From NCBI GenBank assembly GCA_001683905.1, contig LXQK01000255.1:6140-50752 (forward strand): a stretch of DNA of 44,613 nt, read 5' to 3'. Under the pieces are notes generated by a model. The model was given only the letters and a program-made list of their open reading frames with translations. It had not been told where the DNA came from and made no database searches. The DNA comes from Marivirga sp. ANT-B6. Its GTDB lineage: Bacteria > Bacteroidota > Bacteroidia > Cytophagales > Cyclobacteriaceae. Position 1 is the first letter of the stretch. Each line of letters opens with the position of its first letter. Below are positions 33,846-42,162 of the stretch, one piece after another. The translations under genes and the position numbers were made by a program.

Positions 33846-35192
33846 ATGTTTAAAAAAATACTAGTCGCTAACAGAGGAGAGATAGCATTAAGGATTATAC
33901 GTACCTGTAGAGAGATGGGTATCAAGACCGTGGCGGTATATTCCACTGCTGATAAAGAAAGTTTACACGTAAGGTTTGCCGACGAAGCTGTTTGTATCGG
34001 ACCTGCTCCTAGCAAAAATTCATATTTAAGTATACAGAATTTGATTGCTGCAGCCGAAATAACCAATGCGGATGCTATCCATCCGGGTTATGGCTTCTTG
34101 TCTGAAAACGCGGAGTTTTCCCGGATTTGTGAAGAGTATAACATCAAATTTATTGGTGCCAGCCCTGATATGATCAACCGGATGGGAGACAAGGCTACAG
34201 CAAAAGACACGATGAAGAAGGCCGGGGTGCCTACAATACCCGGCTCCGATGGGCTGATTGATACCATACAGGAAGGAATGAAAATTGCCAAGAAAGTGGG
34301 CTATCCGGTTATTTTAAAAGCCACGGCAGGTGGTGGAGGCCGGGGCATGCGCATTGTAAAAAATGATGGCGAATTTGCCAAGGCCTGGAACGACGCGAAG
34401 CAAGAATCGGGTGCCGCCTTTGGTAACGATGCCTTATACCTTGAAAAATTTGTAGAGGAACCCAGGCATATTGAAATCCAGATAGTAGGAGATAAGAACG
34501 GCAGGGCATGTCATCTTTCAGAAAGAGACTGCTCTATCCAAAGAAGGCATCAAAAACTGGTAGAAGAGACACCGTCACCTATTGTAGACGATGCATTGCG
34601 GGAGAAGATGGGAGCAGCAGCCATTAAAGGTGCTGAAGCCATCGCCTACGAGGGTGCGGGAACCATCGAATTCCTCGTGGATAAACACGGCAATTTCTAT
34701 TTTATGGAAATGAACACCCGTATTCAGGTGGAACATCCTATTACAGAAGAAGTTACCAATTTTGACCTGATCAAAGAACAAATTAAAGTTGCCGCTGGTA
34801 TAGAAATTTCGGGTAAGAATTACTTTCCGACACTTTTTGCCATGGAATGCCGCATCAATGCAGAAGACCCGGCCAATAATTTCCGACCATGCCCGGGCAA
34901 AATCACTACCTTGCATTTGCCAGGCGGACATGGCGTACGAATCGATAGCCATGTCTATGCAGGATATACAATTCCTCCAAACTATGATTCTATGATAGCC
35001 AAACTGATCGTAACAGGCCAGTCGAGAGAAGAAGTAATTGTAAGGATGAAGAGGGCATTGCAGGAGTTTGTCATTGAGGGCGTAAAAACAACTATCCCTT
35101 TCCATATTAAGCTGATGGACGATGAAAACTTCAAATCAGGTAAATTCACTACGGCATTTATGGATACTTTCGACCTTTCTACGCTAAAATAG
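33846..35192 (+). CDS. accC: Acetyl-CoA carboxylase biotin carboxylase subunit
   Basis: The 448-residue ATP-grasp enzyme carboxylates biotin on AccB. Seen in order: [19 protein letters not shown] at the N-terminus, [13 protein letters not shown] near 79-91, glycine-rich loop [11 protein letters not shown] near 160-170, metal and substrate segments [11 protein letters not shown] and [12 protein letters not shown] near 286-297, and the C-terminal [14 protein letters not shown]. Length equals that of the E. coli subunit. It closes the fabH-efp-accB-accC block and is followed by a strong terminator. Confidence 0.97.
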   Translation: MFKKILVANRGEIALRIIRTCREMGIKTVAVYSTADKESLHVRFADEAVCIGPAPSKNSYLSIQNLIAAAEITNADAIHPGYGFLSENAEFSRICEEYNIKFIGASPDMINRMGDKATAKDTMKKAGVPTIPGSDGLIDTIQEGMKIAKKVGYPVILKATAGGGGRGMRIVKNDGEFAKAWNDAKQESGAAFGNDALYLEKFVEEPRHIEIQIVGDKNGRACHLSERDCSIQRRHQKLVEETPSPIVDDALREKMGAAAIKGAEAIAYEGAGTIEFLVDKHGNFYFMEMNTRIQVEHPITEEVTNFDLIKEQIKVAAGIEISGKNYFPTLFAMECRINAEDPANNFRPCPGKITTLHLPGGHGVRIDSHVYAGYTIPPNYDSMIAKLIVTGQSREEVIVRMKRALQEFVIEGVKTTIPFHIKLMDDENFKSGKFTTAFMDTFDLSTLK

Positions 35193-35210
35193 AGCTCCAA
35201 ACTTGGAAAA

Positions 35211-35246
35211 AATTCGGAGATCCAGCAGGACATCCGGATTTTTTTT
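35211..35246 (+). terminator. Rho-independent terminator after accC
   Basis: AATTCGGA (35211-35218) pairs with TCCGGATT (35233-35240) with one G-U pair, and an inner stem TCC/GGA (35221-35223 with 35228-35230) closes a short loop. Eight T follow at 35239-35246. It lies 19 bases after the accC stop. Confidence 0.8.
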
Positions 35247-35287
35247 ACTTCAATTCGCATTTTATAGCTCCATTCAGTTTATTCGTT

Positions 35288-35295
35288 TACTTTTG
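35288..35295 (+). promoter_or_regulatory. Candidate promoter -7 element for barrel/DMT genes
   Basis: TACTTTTG matches TAnnTTTG exactly, 40 bases before the ATG at 35336 and 41 bases after the accC terminator, which is the place where a promoter is expected. Confidence 0.45.
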
Positions 35296-35335
35296 TTTAA
35301 GAAGTCATGCTACTTTGCAAGAAAACTTCAACCAC

Positions 35336-36037
35336 ATGAATAGTAGACTGTTTTGTTTCATCTTGATGACGCTGTTATCAACGCACGTGCGCTCTTTGAA
35401 AGCCCAACAGTCTGATCGATGGTTGTATACTGGTATTAGTGCCAATGCCTATCGCGGAGATTTACAAAGTAAGTTCGAAAATTATACCCCTGCATTTCAT
35501 CTTGGATTAAAGTTAAACAGGAAAGAGAAATGGAATGGCAATATGAATCTTGCCTATGGCACCATCAATGGGCAGAATCCTTACCCTCAATTTAATACGT
35601 CCGAAAAAACCATTACCCCAAATATGTACTTCAGGACCAGGTTCTTTACGGCTGACTACAACTTGCAGTATAATCTTATTAAAAATGAAAAATGGATTGT
35701 CTATATTAGTCAAGGGATTGGAATCATGCGATTCAACCCCTTAAGCGAAGACAACGAGCCATTGCAGGATCAACTTAGCACCCGTAGCACCAACGAGTCG
35801 TATGGCAATATCACGATCAATTTCCCGACAAAAGCAGGTTTTATTTACGTCTTCAAAAACCAATTCGGTGCCGGCTTTGAGGGGGGAATTTTAAACACAG
35901 CCACTGATTATCTGGATAATATTTCTGCAGTGGGTACCCGAAAAGGTGGAGACAATGTGCTTCAATTCAAGTTTAATTTTTATATTCCCTTTCCTTTTTT
36001 GAAAGAACAACAACAAAATAAAGATGTTGAAAAATAA
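35336..36037 (+). CDS. Outer-membrane beta-barrel-like protein
   Basis: From ATG at 35336 the product has 233 residues; the frame continues upstream only to a TTG. It has a signal peptide (to about KAQQ, residue 26) and then a run of alternating amphipathic strands rich in Tyr, Asn and Gly (RWLYTGISANAYRGD, YTPAFHLGLKLN, WNGNMNLAYGTINGQ, FFTADYNLQYNLI), ending in FKFNFYIPFPF, like Bacteroidota eight-stranded barrel proteins. The acidic/polar tail after the final Phe is unusual for a terminal strand. Function unknown. It overlaps the DMT transporter start by 14 bases. Confidence 0.7.
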   Translation: MNSRLFCFILMTLLSTHVRSLKAQQSDRWLYTGISANAYRGDLQSKFENYTPAFHLGLKLNRKEKWNGNMNLAYGTINGQNPYPQFNTSEKTITPNMYFRTRFFTADYNLQYNLIKNEKWIVYISQGIGIMRFNPLSEDNEPLQDQLSTRSTNESYGNITINFPTKAGFIYVFKNQFGAGFEGGILNTATDYLDNISAVGTRKGGDNVLQFKFNFYIPFPFLKEQQQNKDVEK

Positions 36038-36962
36038 AACCTTGGTGGGTTTTTTCCTGGTCTTCTTTGGTGCTGTATTCTTTTCCACAAAAGCCATACT
36101 CGTCAAACTTGCCTATCAACATCCGATCGATCCGATCTCCTTGCTTACCCTAAGGATGGTATTTTCACTTCCATTTTTTATCATCATAGGCGTTGTCTCA
36201 GGCAAGAAAAAGGATGCTGGAAGCATGTCGGGCGCTAGCTGGGGAAAGATATTCTTATTAGGGATTATTGGGTACTATTTGGCCAGTTTGTTCGATTTTC
36301 AAGGCCTGCTATATATTACAGCAGGACTCGAGCGGCTGATTTTATTTGTCTACCCTACCATAGTAGTGGTGATATCGGCCATCTATTATAAGCAGTCGAT
36401 AAAAAGGAACCAATACATCGCACTCGTGCTTACGTATATAGGCATCTTTGTTGTTTTCGCTTTTGATGCCAATCTACAAGGTCAAAAAAATGTCGTGAAA
36501 GGAGCACTTCTGATTTTTGGCAGTGCTTTTACGTATGCCATGTATTTATTTGGTAGCGGAAGAATGATCCCCCAGGTCGGCACCCTGCGGTTTACAGCCT
36601 ATGCCATGAGCTTTTCTGCATTAGGTGTCATCATTCACGCCTATGCCGTCAACGGTTTAAGAATTTGGGACTTCCCTTCCACCGTTTATATGCTGGCCCT
36701 GGTAATGGCTTTAATTTCTACCGTTTTGCCCTCCTTCCTCATTTCGGGAGGGATCAGATATATCGGATCAGATAATGCCTCTATCGTCGCCAGTGTGGGA
36801 CCCATCTCCACCATCATTCTGGCGAATATTTTCCTTGGGGAAATCATCACCATCAGCCAGATGGCAGGCACCTTCTTTGTTTTACTCGGCGTAATTATGA
36901 TTACCATAAAAACCCCCTTACGAATCAATCCGCTAAAGATGATGTCCAGAAAATCCCAGTAA
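36024..36962 (+). CDS. DMT-superfamily (EamA) transporter
   Basis: The 312-residue protein has about ten transmembrane helices in two EamA repeats (about 5-140 and 150-290), with repeat signatures such as FGAVFFSTKAILVKLAY near the start and LGEIITISQMAGTFFVLLGVIMI near the end. Members export amino acids, metabolites or drugs; the substrate cannot be assigned. It overlaps the barrel-like gene by 14 bases and may be cotranscribed with it. It converges on the S1/P1 nuclease gene with three bases between stops. Confidence 0.88.
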   Translation: MLKNKTLVGFFLVFFGAVFFSTKAILVKLAYQHPIDPISLLTLRMVFSLPFFIIIGVVSGKKKDAGSMSGASWGKIFLLGIIGYYLASLFDFQGLLYITAGLERLILFVYPTIVVVISAIYYKQSIKRNQYIALVLTYIGIFVVFAFDANLQGQKNVVKGALLIFGSAFTYAMYLFGSGRMIPQVGTLRFTAYAMSFSALGVIIHAYAVNGLRIWDFPSTVYMLALVMALISTVLPSFLISGGIRYIGSDNASIVASVGPISTIILANIFLGEIITISQMAGTFFVLLGVIMITIKTPLRINPLKMMSRKSQ

Positions 36963-36965
36963 CTT

Positions 36966-37730
36966 TTATCCAAAAATATCATTCAAAACACCGGCCAGTC
37001 TCACGCCCGCTTGTAGCAGTCGCAATTCCACTGTAGCTATATTGTTAAAGGTATAATTGTGCGATAGACGACCATCTTCAGGTAAAGTATAGACCTGGCT
37101 ACGGAGGTCTTTTGATTCATAGGCCCAGTCCAGTACCGACGCAGCCTGCCACGCCCGCATTTGGGAGAGGGTGGGGTGGTTGATAGCGTCGGCGTATTCT
37201 GTATAACTTAACTGCTGACTATTGATAATTTCGCTGTCCCAAACCTTATGAAGATTGGATTTATCACCAAACCAGGTAACGCGCACGTCGTTGCCTCCCT
37301 TGTCTTCCCCTCCGCCTACATGCAATGGCTGATGAATATCACCCACCAAATGAACAAGAAAACGGAGTGCTACTACTTTTTGCTCGGTGCCAAGGGTGCC
37401 GGATTTCAACTCATTGATCAATCGATTGATAGTTTGGATGATATCGCCCTCTTCCACCGTACCGGCCTCCTCATAGGTCTTTCCCTCAGGGATAGTGGTA
37501 TAATGCCATGGATGGGTGTAGTCGTAGGAAGTGTCGGCACGAACGAAGTCCATCCAGGTACTACTCATGGCGAGTGTTTCATGACCGAGGAGCGAATTGA
37601 CTGCCACCTGCGCCTTTTTGTTTAAATGGGATTGCGCAATATCGCCAATAATACGGTGCCCTATCTGGCCCCAGGCAAAAAGAACTTGAGCCTGGAAGAT
37701 CAATAGTGAGGCTAATAGAATTTTTTTCAT
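36966..37730 (-). CDS. S1/P1 nuclease, secreted
   Basis: The 254-residue protein has a signal peptide ending at VLFA, leaving a mature N-terminal Trp20, which is required because the S1/P1 zinc cluster uses the N-terminal tryptophan. Zinc-ligand segments follow: WGQIGHRIIGDIAQ with His26, TWMDFVRAD, THPWHYT, HLVGDIHQPLHVG, GGNDV and NLHKVWDSEI. These trinuclear zinc enzymes cut single-stranded DNA and RNA and act as 3'-nucleotidases, probably to scavenge phosphate and nucleosides outside the cytoplasm. The promoter element lies 23 bases upstream of the ATG. Confidence 0.93.
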   Translation of the reverse strand: MKKILLASLLIFQAQVLFAWGQIGHRIIGDIAQSHLNKKAQVAVNSLLGHETLAMSSTWMDFVRADTSYDYTHPWHYTTIPEGKTYEEAGTVEEGDIIQTINRLINELKSGTLGTEQKVVALRFLVHLVGDIHQPLHVGGGEDKGGNDVRVTWFGDKSNLHKVWDSEIINSQQLSYTEYADAINHPTLSQMRAWQAASVLDWAYESKDLRSQVYTLPEDGRLSHNYTFNNIATVELRLLQAGVRLAGVLNDIFG

Positions 37731-37753
37731 GATATAAATTTCGAAAATCTTTG

Positions 37754-37761
37754 CAAATTTA
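37754..37761 (-). promoter_or_regulatory. Candidate promoter -7 element for S1/P1 nuclease
   Basis: The minus strand reads TAAATTTG, an exact TAnnTTTG match, 23 bases before the ATG. Confidence 0.5.
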
Positions 37762-37766
37762 TCAGA

Positions 37767-37985
37767 TTAAATGAATCGAAACATGTCTTTTGGAAAAATA
37801 GGCATGAAATCACAAGAAAAGCGACTGAGTTTTTTCAATACCTGAAAGACTGCTTCTTTCATTTTCAACGATCTCAAATCCGTCTGGGAGATCATCTGGT
37901 GCGTCATTCCCAACTCATCTTTAGGGAAAAAATTTTCTCCATATTTCCCCTGTCGGTATTTTCTCTTTGATGCAAGTCGTATACG
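37767..37985 (-). pseudogene. Unidentified open frame, possible gene remnant
   Basis: Between a TGA at 37986-37988 and a TAA at 37767-37769 the minus strand is open for 72 codons with a protein-like composition (ASKRKYRQGKYGENFFPKDE and MISQTDLRSLKMKEAVFQVL). The first ATG is at codon 27, giving only 46 residues. I do not recognise the family; a decayed mobile-element or regulatory gene are possibilities, and chance is not excluded. Confidence 0.25.
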
Positions 37986-38011
37986 TCAGACAGTATCGAC
38001 TTGAAACCACA

Positions 38012-38046
38012 AATGCTATGACTTCATCGTATGAAATCATAGCATT
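38012..38046. repeat. 35-base near-perfect palindrome
   Basis: The arms AATGCTATGA (38012-38021) and TCATAGCATT (38037-38046) are perfect, and TTCAT/ATGAA continue the stem inside after one C/A mismatch, leaving a three-base loop CGT. Total 15 of 16 pairs. On the minus strand it lies 21 bases past the stop at 38068 and is followed by TTTGTGGTTTC, so it may end the ABC/GntR/DUF2807 transcript. Confidence 0.6.
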
Positions 38047-38067
38047 GTGTCTAACCTACTGGTGTGG

Positions 38068-38259
38068 TTAATCTTTTGACAGCGCCGTAATGGGGCTGTT
38101 GATGTTATTTTTGATCGCGTTCAGATTGTCCTGAAAGCTTATTGAAGCTAATTTTTTTTCATCTCCTGAAGGATGCATAATCAATCCCTGCATATACACA
38201 TAGGCTTGAAGCGTTTTTTGCAGGATTTGAAAAGAGCCACTTTTCAAACCCTCCCCTAC
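38068..38259 (-). pseudogene. Possible C-terminal gene remnant or small protein
   Basis: The frame encodes 63 residues before TAA at 38068-38070 and reads like the end of a soluble protein (FQILQKTLQAYVYMQGLIMH, SFQDNLNAIKNNINSPITAL). The only useful ATG, at 38193, would give 41 residues. The upstream end overlaps the DUF2807 gene by four bases, where no start codon exists in this frame. It could be the tail of a gene lost by deletion or a real small protein cotranscribed with DUF2807. I do not recognise it. Confidence 0.3.
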
Positions 38260-38996
38260 TTTTTTTGGAGGGTACCTCCAGAACCTGTATTCAAATTTTT
38301 AATATTGGGACTGCCAGCGTACCGAATAGAAGCGCCACTGGTGATGTCTGCACTTAACTCACTGGCTATATTTACTTTTATTAAGGCGCCTGAACTACCT
38401 GATAGGTCTCCTACCTGAGCTACGAGATTTTCAGCATCAATCATGGCACCGGACGATGCATCCAACACCACTGATCCTGCTGTTCCTTTTAACTTAATTT
38501 CCGCACCCGAAGAGGATTCTCCCTCTATTTTTCTATAATTGAGGGTTAATACAGTGCTTGCGCCGCTGGAACATTCCAATATCAGTTCGTTACCTTGTAT
38601 GGCATCGGCGGATTCCAACCTGGCACCCGCTGCTACCGAAAGTGAGCTGATGGTATTGGTGGAAATGTGAGCTTCGATTTTCTCCCTCCTGCTTATATTA
38701 TTGCTTACCGAAATGTGAAGCACATTTTCTTTCACCTCGGTTGTAATTTCTGAAAGGAAGTTTTTGTCTGCAGTTATTTTTACGTTCGGGCTTTCGCTTT
38801 GGGTTAGTATCACTTTTATGTTGCCTTTCACATCGACACCTGTAAAAGATCCCACGGTGCGGTTTTCAGAGATTTTCTGTCCACTGCTGTCGATTCTTCC
38901 TGCACCGACGTAATATCTTGCCACTCCCAATAGCACAGCTACAGTTGCAATAATCAATATTAAAAAGCCTAGAAGTAATTTATTACTGGTTTTCAT
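38256..38996 (-). CDS. GIN-domain (DUF2807) exported protein
   Basis: The 246-residue protein has an N-terminal signal-anchor (about 7-27), then a right-handed beta-helix-like GIN domain with short regular strands: VDVKGNIKVILTQSESPNVKI, SLSVAAGARLESAD, ECSSGASTVLTL, GESSSGAEIKL, DASSGAMIDAE, LSGSSGALIKV, ITSGASIRYAG. The repeated SSGA turns are typical of DUF2807. Such proteins are common in Bacteroidota and have no settled function; an adhesive or envelope-surface role is guesswork. It is the last complete gene of the ABC/GntR operon, starting 18 bases after the regulator's stop. Confidence 0.88.
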   Translation of the reverse strand: MKTSNKLLLGFLILIIATVAVLLGVARYYVGAGRIDSSGQKISENRTVGSFTGVDVKGNIKVILTQSESPNVKITADKNFLSEITTEVKENVLHISVSNNISRREKIEAHISTNTISSLSVAAGARLESADAIQGNELILECSSGASTVLTLNYRKIEGESSSGAEIKLKGTAGSVVLDASSGAMIDAENLVAQVGDLSGSSGALIKVNIASELSADITSGASIRYAGSPNIKNLNTGSGGTLQKK

Positions 38997-39014
38997 AAGT
39001 ATTGGTTTTAAGTA

Positions 39015-39380
39015 TTATGATATTTTATTAAACTTATTATAATACCGTTTTAGGTCTTCGATAGAAAATCCTAAAAGGTTCATAGTCTTGAAAAAAAGCG
39101 GAAGTTCTTCCTGGGTAAACTGTTCCTTTTTAAGGTCCAGTGTTTTTTCAAATCCATCGTCTGCTACAAAATAGCCGATACCACGTTTGTTGAAAATGAT
39201 CCCTTTTTCCTGTAAATAATTGAATGTTCTCATAGTTGTATTTGGGTTTACTTCAAATTCTACTGCCATATCGCGGATAGAGGGAATTTTTTCACCCGAA
39301 TCCCATTTTTTTAGAAGGATATTCTCAAAAAAACGGTTGGCTATTTGTAAATATATTGCTTGATTATCTTTAAATTCCAT
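39015..39380 (-). CDS. GntR-family regulator, YtrA subfamily
   Basis: The 121-residue protein has a GntR winged helix at about 8-75, with YLQIANRFFENILLKKWDSGEKIPSIRDMAVEFEVNPNTTMRTFNYLQ and the wing containing RGIGYFVAD, followed by only a short helical tail. A short tail without an effector domain marks the YtrA subfamily, which regulates ABC transporter operons. It lies one base after the permease gene and is in the same operon. The matching operator at 40976-41001 in front of the first gene supports direct autoregulation. Confidence 0.9.
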   Translation of the reverse strand: MEFKDNQAIYLQIANRFFENILLKKWDSGEKIPSIRDMAVEFEVNPNTTMRTFNYLQEKGIIFNKRGIGYFVADDGFEKTLDLKKEQFTQEELPLFFKTMNLLGFSIEDLKRYYNKFNKIS

Positions 39381-39381
39381 G

Positions 39382-40116
39382 TTATACCTGCCTTTCTTTT
39401 AGTCTGAAATATGAAACAATTAACATAAATGGTCCGAATGCATACCAGAACAAAGCTTGAATTACATCGAGAACAGTTTCTCCAGGTTCAAACGATAAGT
39501 CGTTTTCGTTCATGTTATGGTTCATTATATCCCCAACGATAAGCCAGCCTAGTAGTGCTGTCACCGCTGAAATGGTAATTAAGACTAGAAACATGGCAAG
39601 TATAGTTTTGAGGAAGTTATTTTTTCGGAAATAAATTGCGCCAAGAAAGAAAATCGTCTGCGTCACCAGGTATACACCGATGATTATAAGAAAAGTTTTA
39701 CCAAAAACATGGGCAATAAAATCCGGTCGCTGGGCTACCAGCCCACTGATCAGGCTCAACACCAGCATCATCAGGGCATAAACGACCACGTAAAACACAG
39801 AGGACAATAGCCAAGACCCTACGACCTTTTCTGAGGTTGAAACCGGCAAGGTCAGGTAGGCATAGCTCTGTTGCGGAACGTGCAACTCTGAGAATATTCT
39901 ACTCGTGAAGATATACCCTCCCAACATAAATACAGTAAGGTATAATCCAAATAAGTTATAGATATCTTCACTGGCGAAATATGCTGTCAGCAAGGAAATA
40001 ATAAGCAAGACACCGAAGATAGCGCCATACGCTATCAGAGCCGGATAGATACTGAGCGAAAGCTGTCTCAGGATAAAATGATAAATTCTATTGATACTAA
40101 ATGAATTACTATGCAT
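39382..40116 (-). CDS. ABC transporter membrane protein
   Basis: The 244-residue protein has about six hydrophobic helices (LIAYGAIFGVLLIISLLTAYF, GLYLTVFMLGGYIFTSRIF, SSVFYVVVYALMMLVLSLIS, TFLIIIGVYLVTQTIFFLGAIYF, TILAMFLVLITISAVTALLGWLIV, ALFWYAFGPFMLIVSYF). It has no ATPase motif and follows the ATP-binding gene by nine bases, so it is the permease half of the transporter, the ABC-2 type usual for YtrA-controlled exporters. Substrate unknown. Confidence 0.8.
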   Translation of the reverse strand: MHSNSFSINRIYHFILRQLSLSIYPALIAYGAIFGVLLIISLLTAYFASEDIYNLFGLYLTVFMLGGYIFTSRIFSELHVPQQSYAYLTLPVSTSEKVVGSWLLSSVFYVVVYALMMLVLSLISGLVAQRPDFIAHVFGKTFLIIIGVYLVTQTIFFLGAIYFRKNNFLKTILAMFLVLITISAVTALLGWLIVGDIMNHNMNENDLSFEPGETVLDVIQALFWYAFGPFMLIVSYFRLKERQV

Positions 40117-40125
40117 GATTTCTAT

Positions 40126-40962
40126 TTATTTAGTAAAGTGAGCATTAATTTTTTGTGGATTTTTTACAACCCCATTGAAGAGCAATTCCAGATCGACACG
40201 TGAATCTTGTCCTGAAAGATTTTCAACTATCCCGGCCTTTCTGCCGGCCATATCCTCCTGATAAATGATTTCTTCTTCAGGAATACCCTTTAAATTAGCT
40301 TCAAAAGCCATTTTACCAGATATATCGGCAATGTTTCTGTTGAAAATAATCTTTCCATCTTCAAGCACGACCACAAAATCTATCAGGTTTTCAAGGTCTC
40401 GTACCTGGTGGGTAGAGATGATCATCATCTTATCCTCATCCAAAGCTGAAGCAACGATTTTTCTAAACTGGCTTTTCGAGGGAATGTCCAGGCCATTGGT
40501 AGGCTCATCCAATATCAATATGCGGGCATTGGTGGCTAGTCCAAAAGCGATCAAAAACTTTTTTTTCTGCCCATAGGAGAAAGTCGATAGCTTTTTATCT
40601 GCATCCAACTCAAATTCAGCAAGATACTTACGAAATTGATCGCGATTAAATTTAGAATAGAAGACGGCATTCCTTCGCGCATAACTGTCCAAATTGATAG
40701 CAGGTAAGTCAAATTCCTCAGGGATCACATATATATCCTCGAGCATTTGAGGAGTTCTATCCTGGGTTTGAAAACCGAAGATTTTGCACTCACCACTGTT
40801 TGGATACAACAACCCCGCAATCTGCTTTAGTAAAGTTGATTTACCTGCCCCGTTCTTTCCTAAAAGACCATAAATAAATCCGGGGGCCAGACTTAAATTA
40901 AGGTTTGAAATAAAGGGTTTGTTCCTCTTATACCGAAAGTCTACATTATTAAGCTCTACCAT
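40126..40962 (-). CDS. ABC transporter ATP-binding protein
   Basis: The 278-residue protein has Walker A GKNGAGKSTLL near 36-46, signature FSYGQKKKFLIAFG near 127-140 (a variant of LSGGQ), Walker B ILILDEPTNGLD near 148-159 and the switch His in ISTHQVRDLEN near 184. The C-terminal part after 210 is an extra domain. It is the first gene of the operon, 14-40 bases after the putative operator and promoter. With the next gene it forms a probable exporter. Confidence 0.92.
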   Translation of the reverse strand: MVELNNVDFRYKRNKPFISNLNLSLAPGFIYGLLGKNGAGKSTLLKQIAGLLYPNSGECKIFGFQTQDRTPQMLEDIYVIPEEFDLPAINLDSYARRNAVFYSKFNRDQFRKYLAEFELDADKKLSTFSYGQKKKFLIAFGLATNARILILDEPTNGLDIPSKSQFRKIVASALDEDKMMIISTHQVRDLENLIDFVVVLEDGKIIFNRNIADISGKMAFEANLKGIPEEEIIYQEDMAGRKAGIVENLSGQDSRVDLELLFNGVVKNPQKINAHFTK

Positions 40963-40975
40963 TTTATTATTGTTA

Positions 40976-41001
40976 TAGTGTACTACTTATCTAATACACT
41001 A
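40976..41001. promoter_or_regulatory. Operator for YtrA-type regulator
   Basis: TAGTGTA (40976-40982) and TACACTA (40995-41001) form a perfect 7-base inverted repeat with a 12-base spacer. The core AGTGTA-N12-TACACT closely matches the AGTGTA-N13-TACACT site I recall for Bacillus YtrA. It starts one base beyond the -7 element on the minus strand and covers the likely transcription start, the right place for repression. Confidence 0.75.
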
Positions 41002-41009
41002 CAAATGTA
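41002..41009 (-). promoter_or_regulatory. Candidate promoter -7 element for ABC/GntR/DUF2807 operon
   Basis: The minus strand reads TACATTTG, an exact TAnnTTTG match, directly beside the AGTGTA operator and 39 bases before the ATG of the ATP-binding gene. Confidence 0.6.
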
Positions 41010-41127
41010 TAAAAGGTTACGGTAAATCCAAAAAATAATGAAAATATTTTTTTAATACGTCATTTACGCTCAAATTTGGGCTAAATGCGGATTGGATTTT
41101 TTTATCATGTCCTAATAAAATAAGTAG

Positions 41128-41139
41128 CTTGATATCAAG
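41128..41139. promoter_or_regulatory. Perfect 12-base palindrome upstream of Gfo/Idh gene
   Basis: CTTGATATCAAG is a perfect palindrome 15 bases before the ATG at 41155. It could be an operator or a chance occurrence. No regulator gene beside it points to a ligand. Confidence 0.25.
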
Positions 41140-41154
41140 GTATACTTACAAATA

Positions 41155-42150
41155 ATGAAGAATATGATCAACTGGGGTATAATAGGATGTGGTGATGTAA
41201 CAGAAGTCAAGAGCGGTCCTGCTTTTAACAAAGTGCCAGAGTCGAAGCTTATAGCCGTAATGAGGAGAGATGCTACCAAGGCAGAAGATTATGCACACCG
41301 CCATCACGTGGAAAAATGGTATGCAGATGCAACAGCTTTGATCAACGATCCCGATGTAAATGCGATTTATATTGCCACGCCACCATCATATCATGAAGCG
41401 TATACCATGGAGGCTGTGGCTGCAGGAAAGCCTGCATATGTGGAAAAGCCCATGGCGCTCGATGAAAACGCGTGCCTGCGTATGGTTGCAGCGGCAAAAA
41501 AACATAACGTAAAACTTTCCATTGCCCACTACCGGAGAGCGCAGCCCATGTTTTTACACATTAAAAAACTTATAGATGGTGGTACTATTGGCGCAGTTCG
41601 ATTTGTAAATTTAAAAATGCTGCAACCTGCAGGGTCGAAGATAATAGCCTCTACAGAAGAAAATTGGCGTGTAGATCCTACTATTTCAGGAGGTGGGCTT
41701 TTCCATGACCTTGCACCCCACCAACTGGACTTAATGCTTTACTTTTTTGGAGGTGTGACGCAATTCGCTGGCGTTTCAGGTAACCAGGCGGCGTTATACC
41801 CTGCCGACGACATTGTTGCGGGGCAGATAAAGTTTGGTAGTGGTATCATATTTAGTGGTACATGGTGCTTTACAGTGCCTGAAAAAGAAGCACTTGATGT
41901 TTGTGAAATCATGGGCTCAAAAGGGAAAATAGCTTTCCCGGTATTTGGAAAAATGGTGACTGTTACCATTGGCGGTAAAGAAGAAATTACTGAATTTGAT
42001 CATCCCCGACATGTACAGCAGCCCATGATAGAAAAGGTCGTCCAATACTTTCTGGGCAAAGGGCCCAACCCCTGCCCTGTCGAAGAGGCTACTTCGGTCA
42101 TACAAATCATGGATGGATTTACAAAAAAAACGATCTTAAGGCATTTCTAA
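41155..42150 (+). CDS. Gfo/Idh/MocA-family oxidoreductase
   Basis: The 331-residue protein has an N-terminal Rossmann domain with GIIGCGDVTEV near 8-18, the family segment AIYIATPPSYHEAYTMEAV, the catalytic EKPMA near 96-100 and AHYRRAQPMF in place of the usual motif. The C-terminal domain carries GGGLFHDLAPHQLDLM, whose histidines match the family's catalytic His region. These NAD(P)-dependent enzymes oxidise sugars, inositols or related compounds. Substrate unknown. The gene stands alone between the divergent ABC operon and the converging DUF3109 gene. Confidence 0.88.
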   Translation: MKNMINWGIIGCGDVTEVKSGPAFNKVPESKLIAVMRRDATKAEDYAHRHHVEKWYADATALINDPDVNAIYIATPPSYHEAYTMEAVAAGKPAYVEKPMALDENACLRMVAAAKKHNVKLSIAHYRRAQPMFLHIKKLIDGGTIGAVRFVNLKMLQPAGSKIIASTEENWRVDPTISGGGLFHDLAPHQLDLMLYFFGGVTQFAGVSGNQAALYPADDIVAGQIKFGSGIIFSGTWCFTVPEKEALDVCEIMGSKGKIAFPVFGKMVTVTIGGKEEITEFDHPRHVQQPMIEKVVQYFLGKGPNPCPVEEATSVIQIMDGFTKKTILRHF

Positions 42151-42162
42151 AGCGGATGATGA

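Larger units (their letters stand above)
37731..38255. other. Gene-poor region with unexplained open frames
   Basis: No recognised gene lies here. The stretch holds the S1 nuclease promoter element, two minus-strand open frames of unknown nature (37767-37985 and 38068-38259), and a 35-base hairpin between them. A weaker hairpin, GGATTTGAAAAG with CTTTTCAAACC, lies at about 38223-38250, just past the stop of the DUF2807 gene. Confidence 0.6.

Noticed and set aside
35315-35335. TTG start giving seven extra residues for the barrel-like protein
   Set aside because: The ATG at 35336 places the signal peptide at the N-terminus; the extra residues precede it and look non-coding.
38173-38418. Plus-strand frame of 81 codons next to DUF2807
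   Set aside because: It is antisense to the end of the GIN domain and the remnant frame; no recognisable features.
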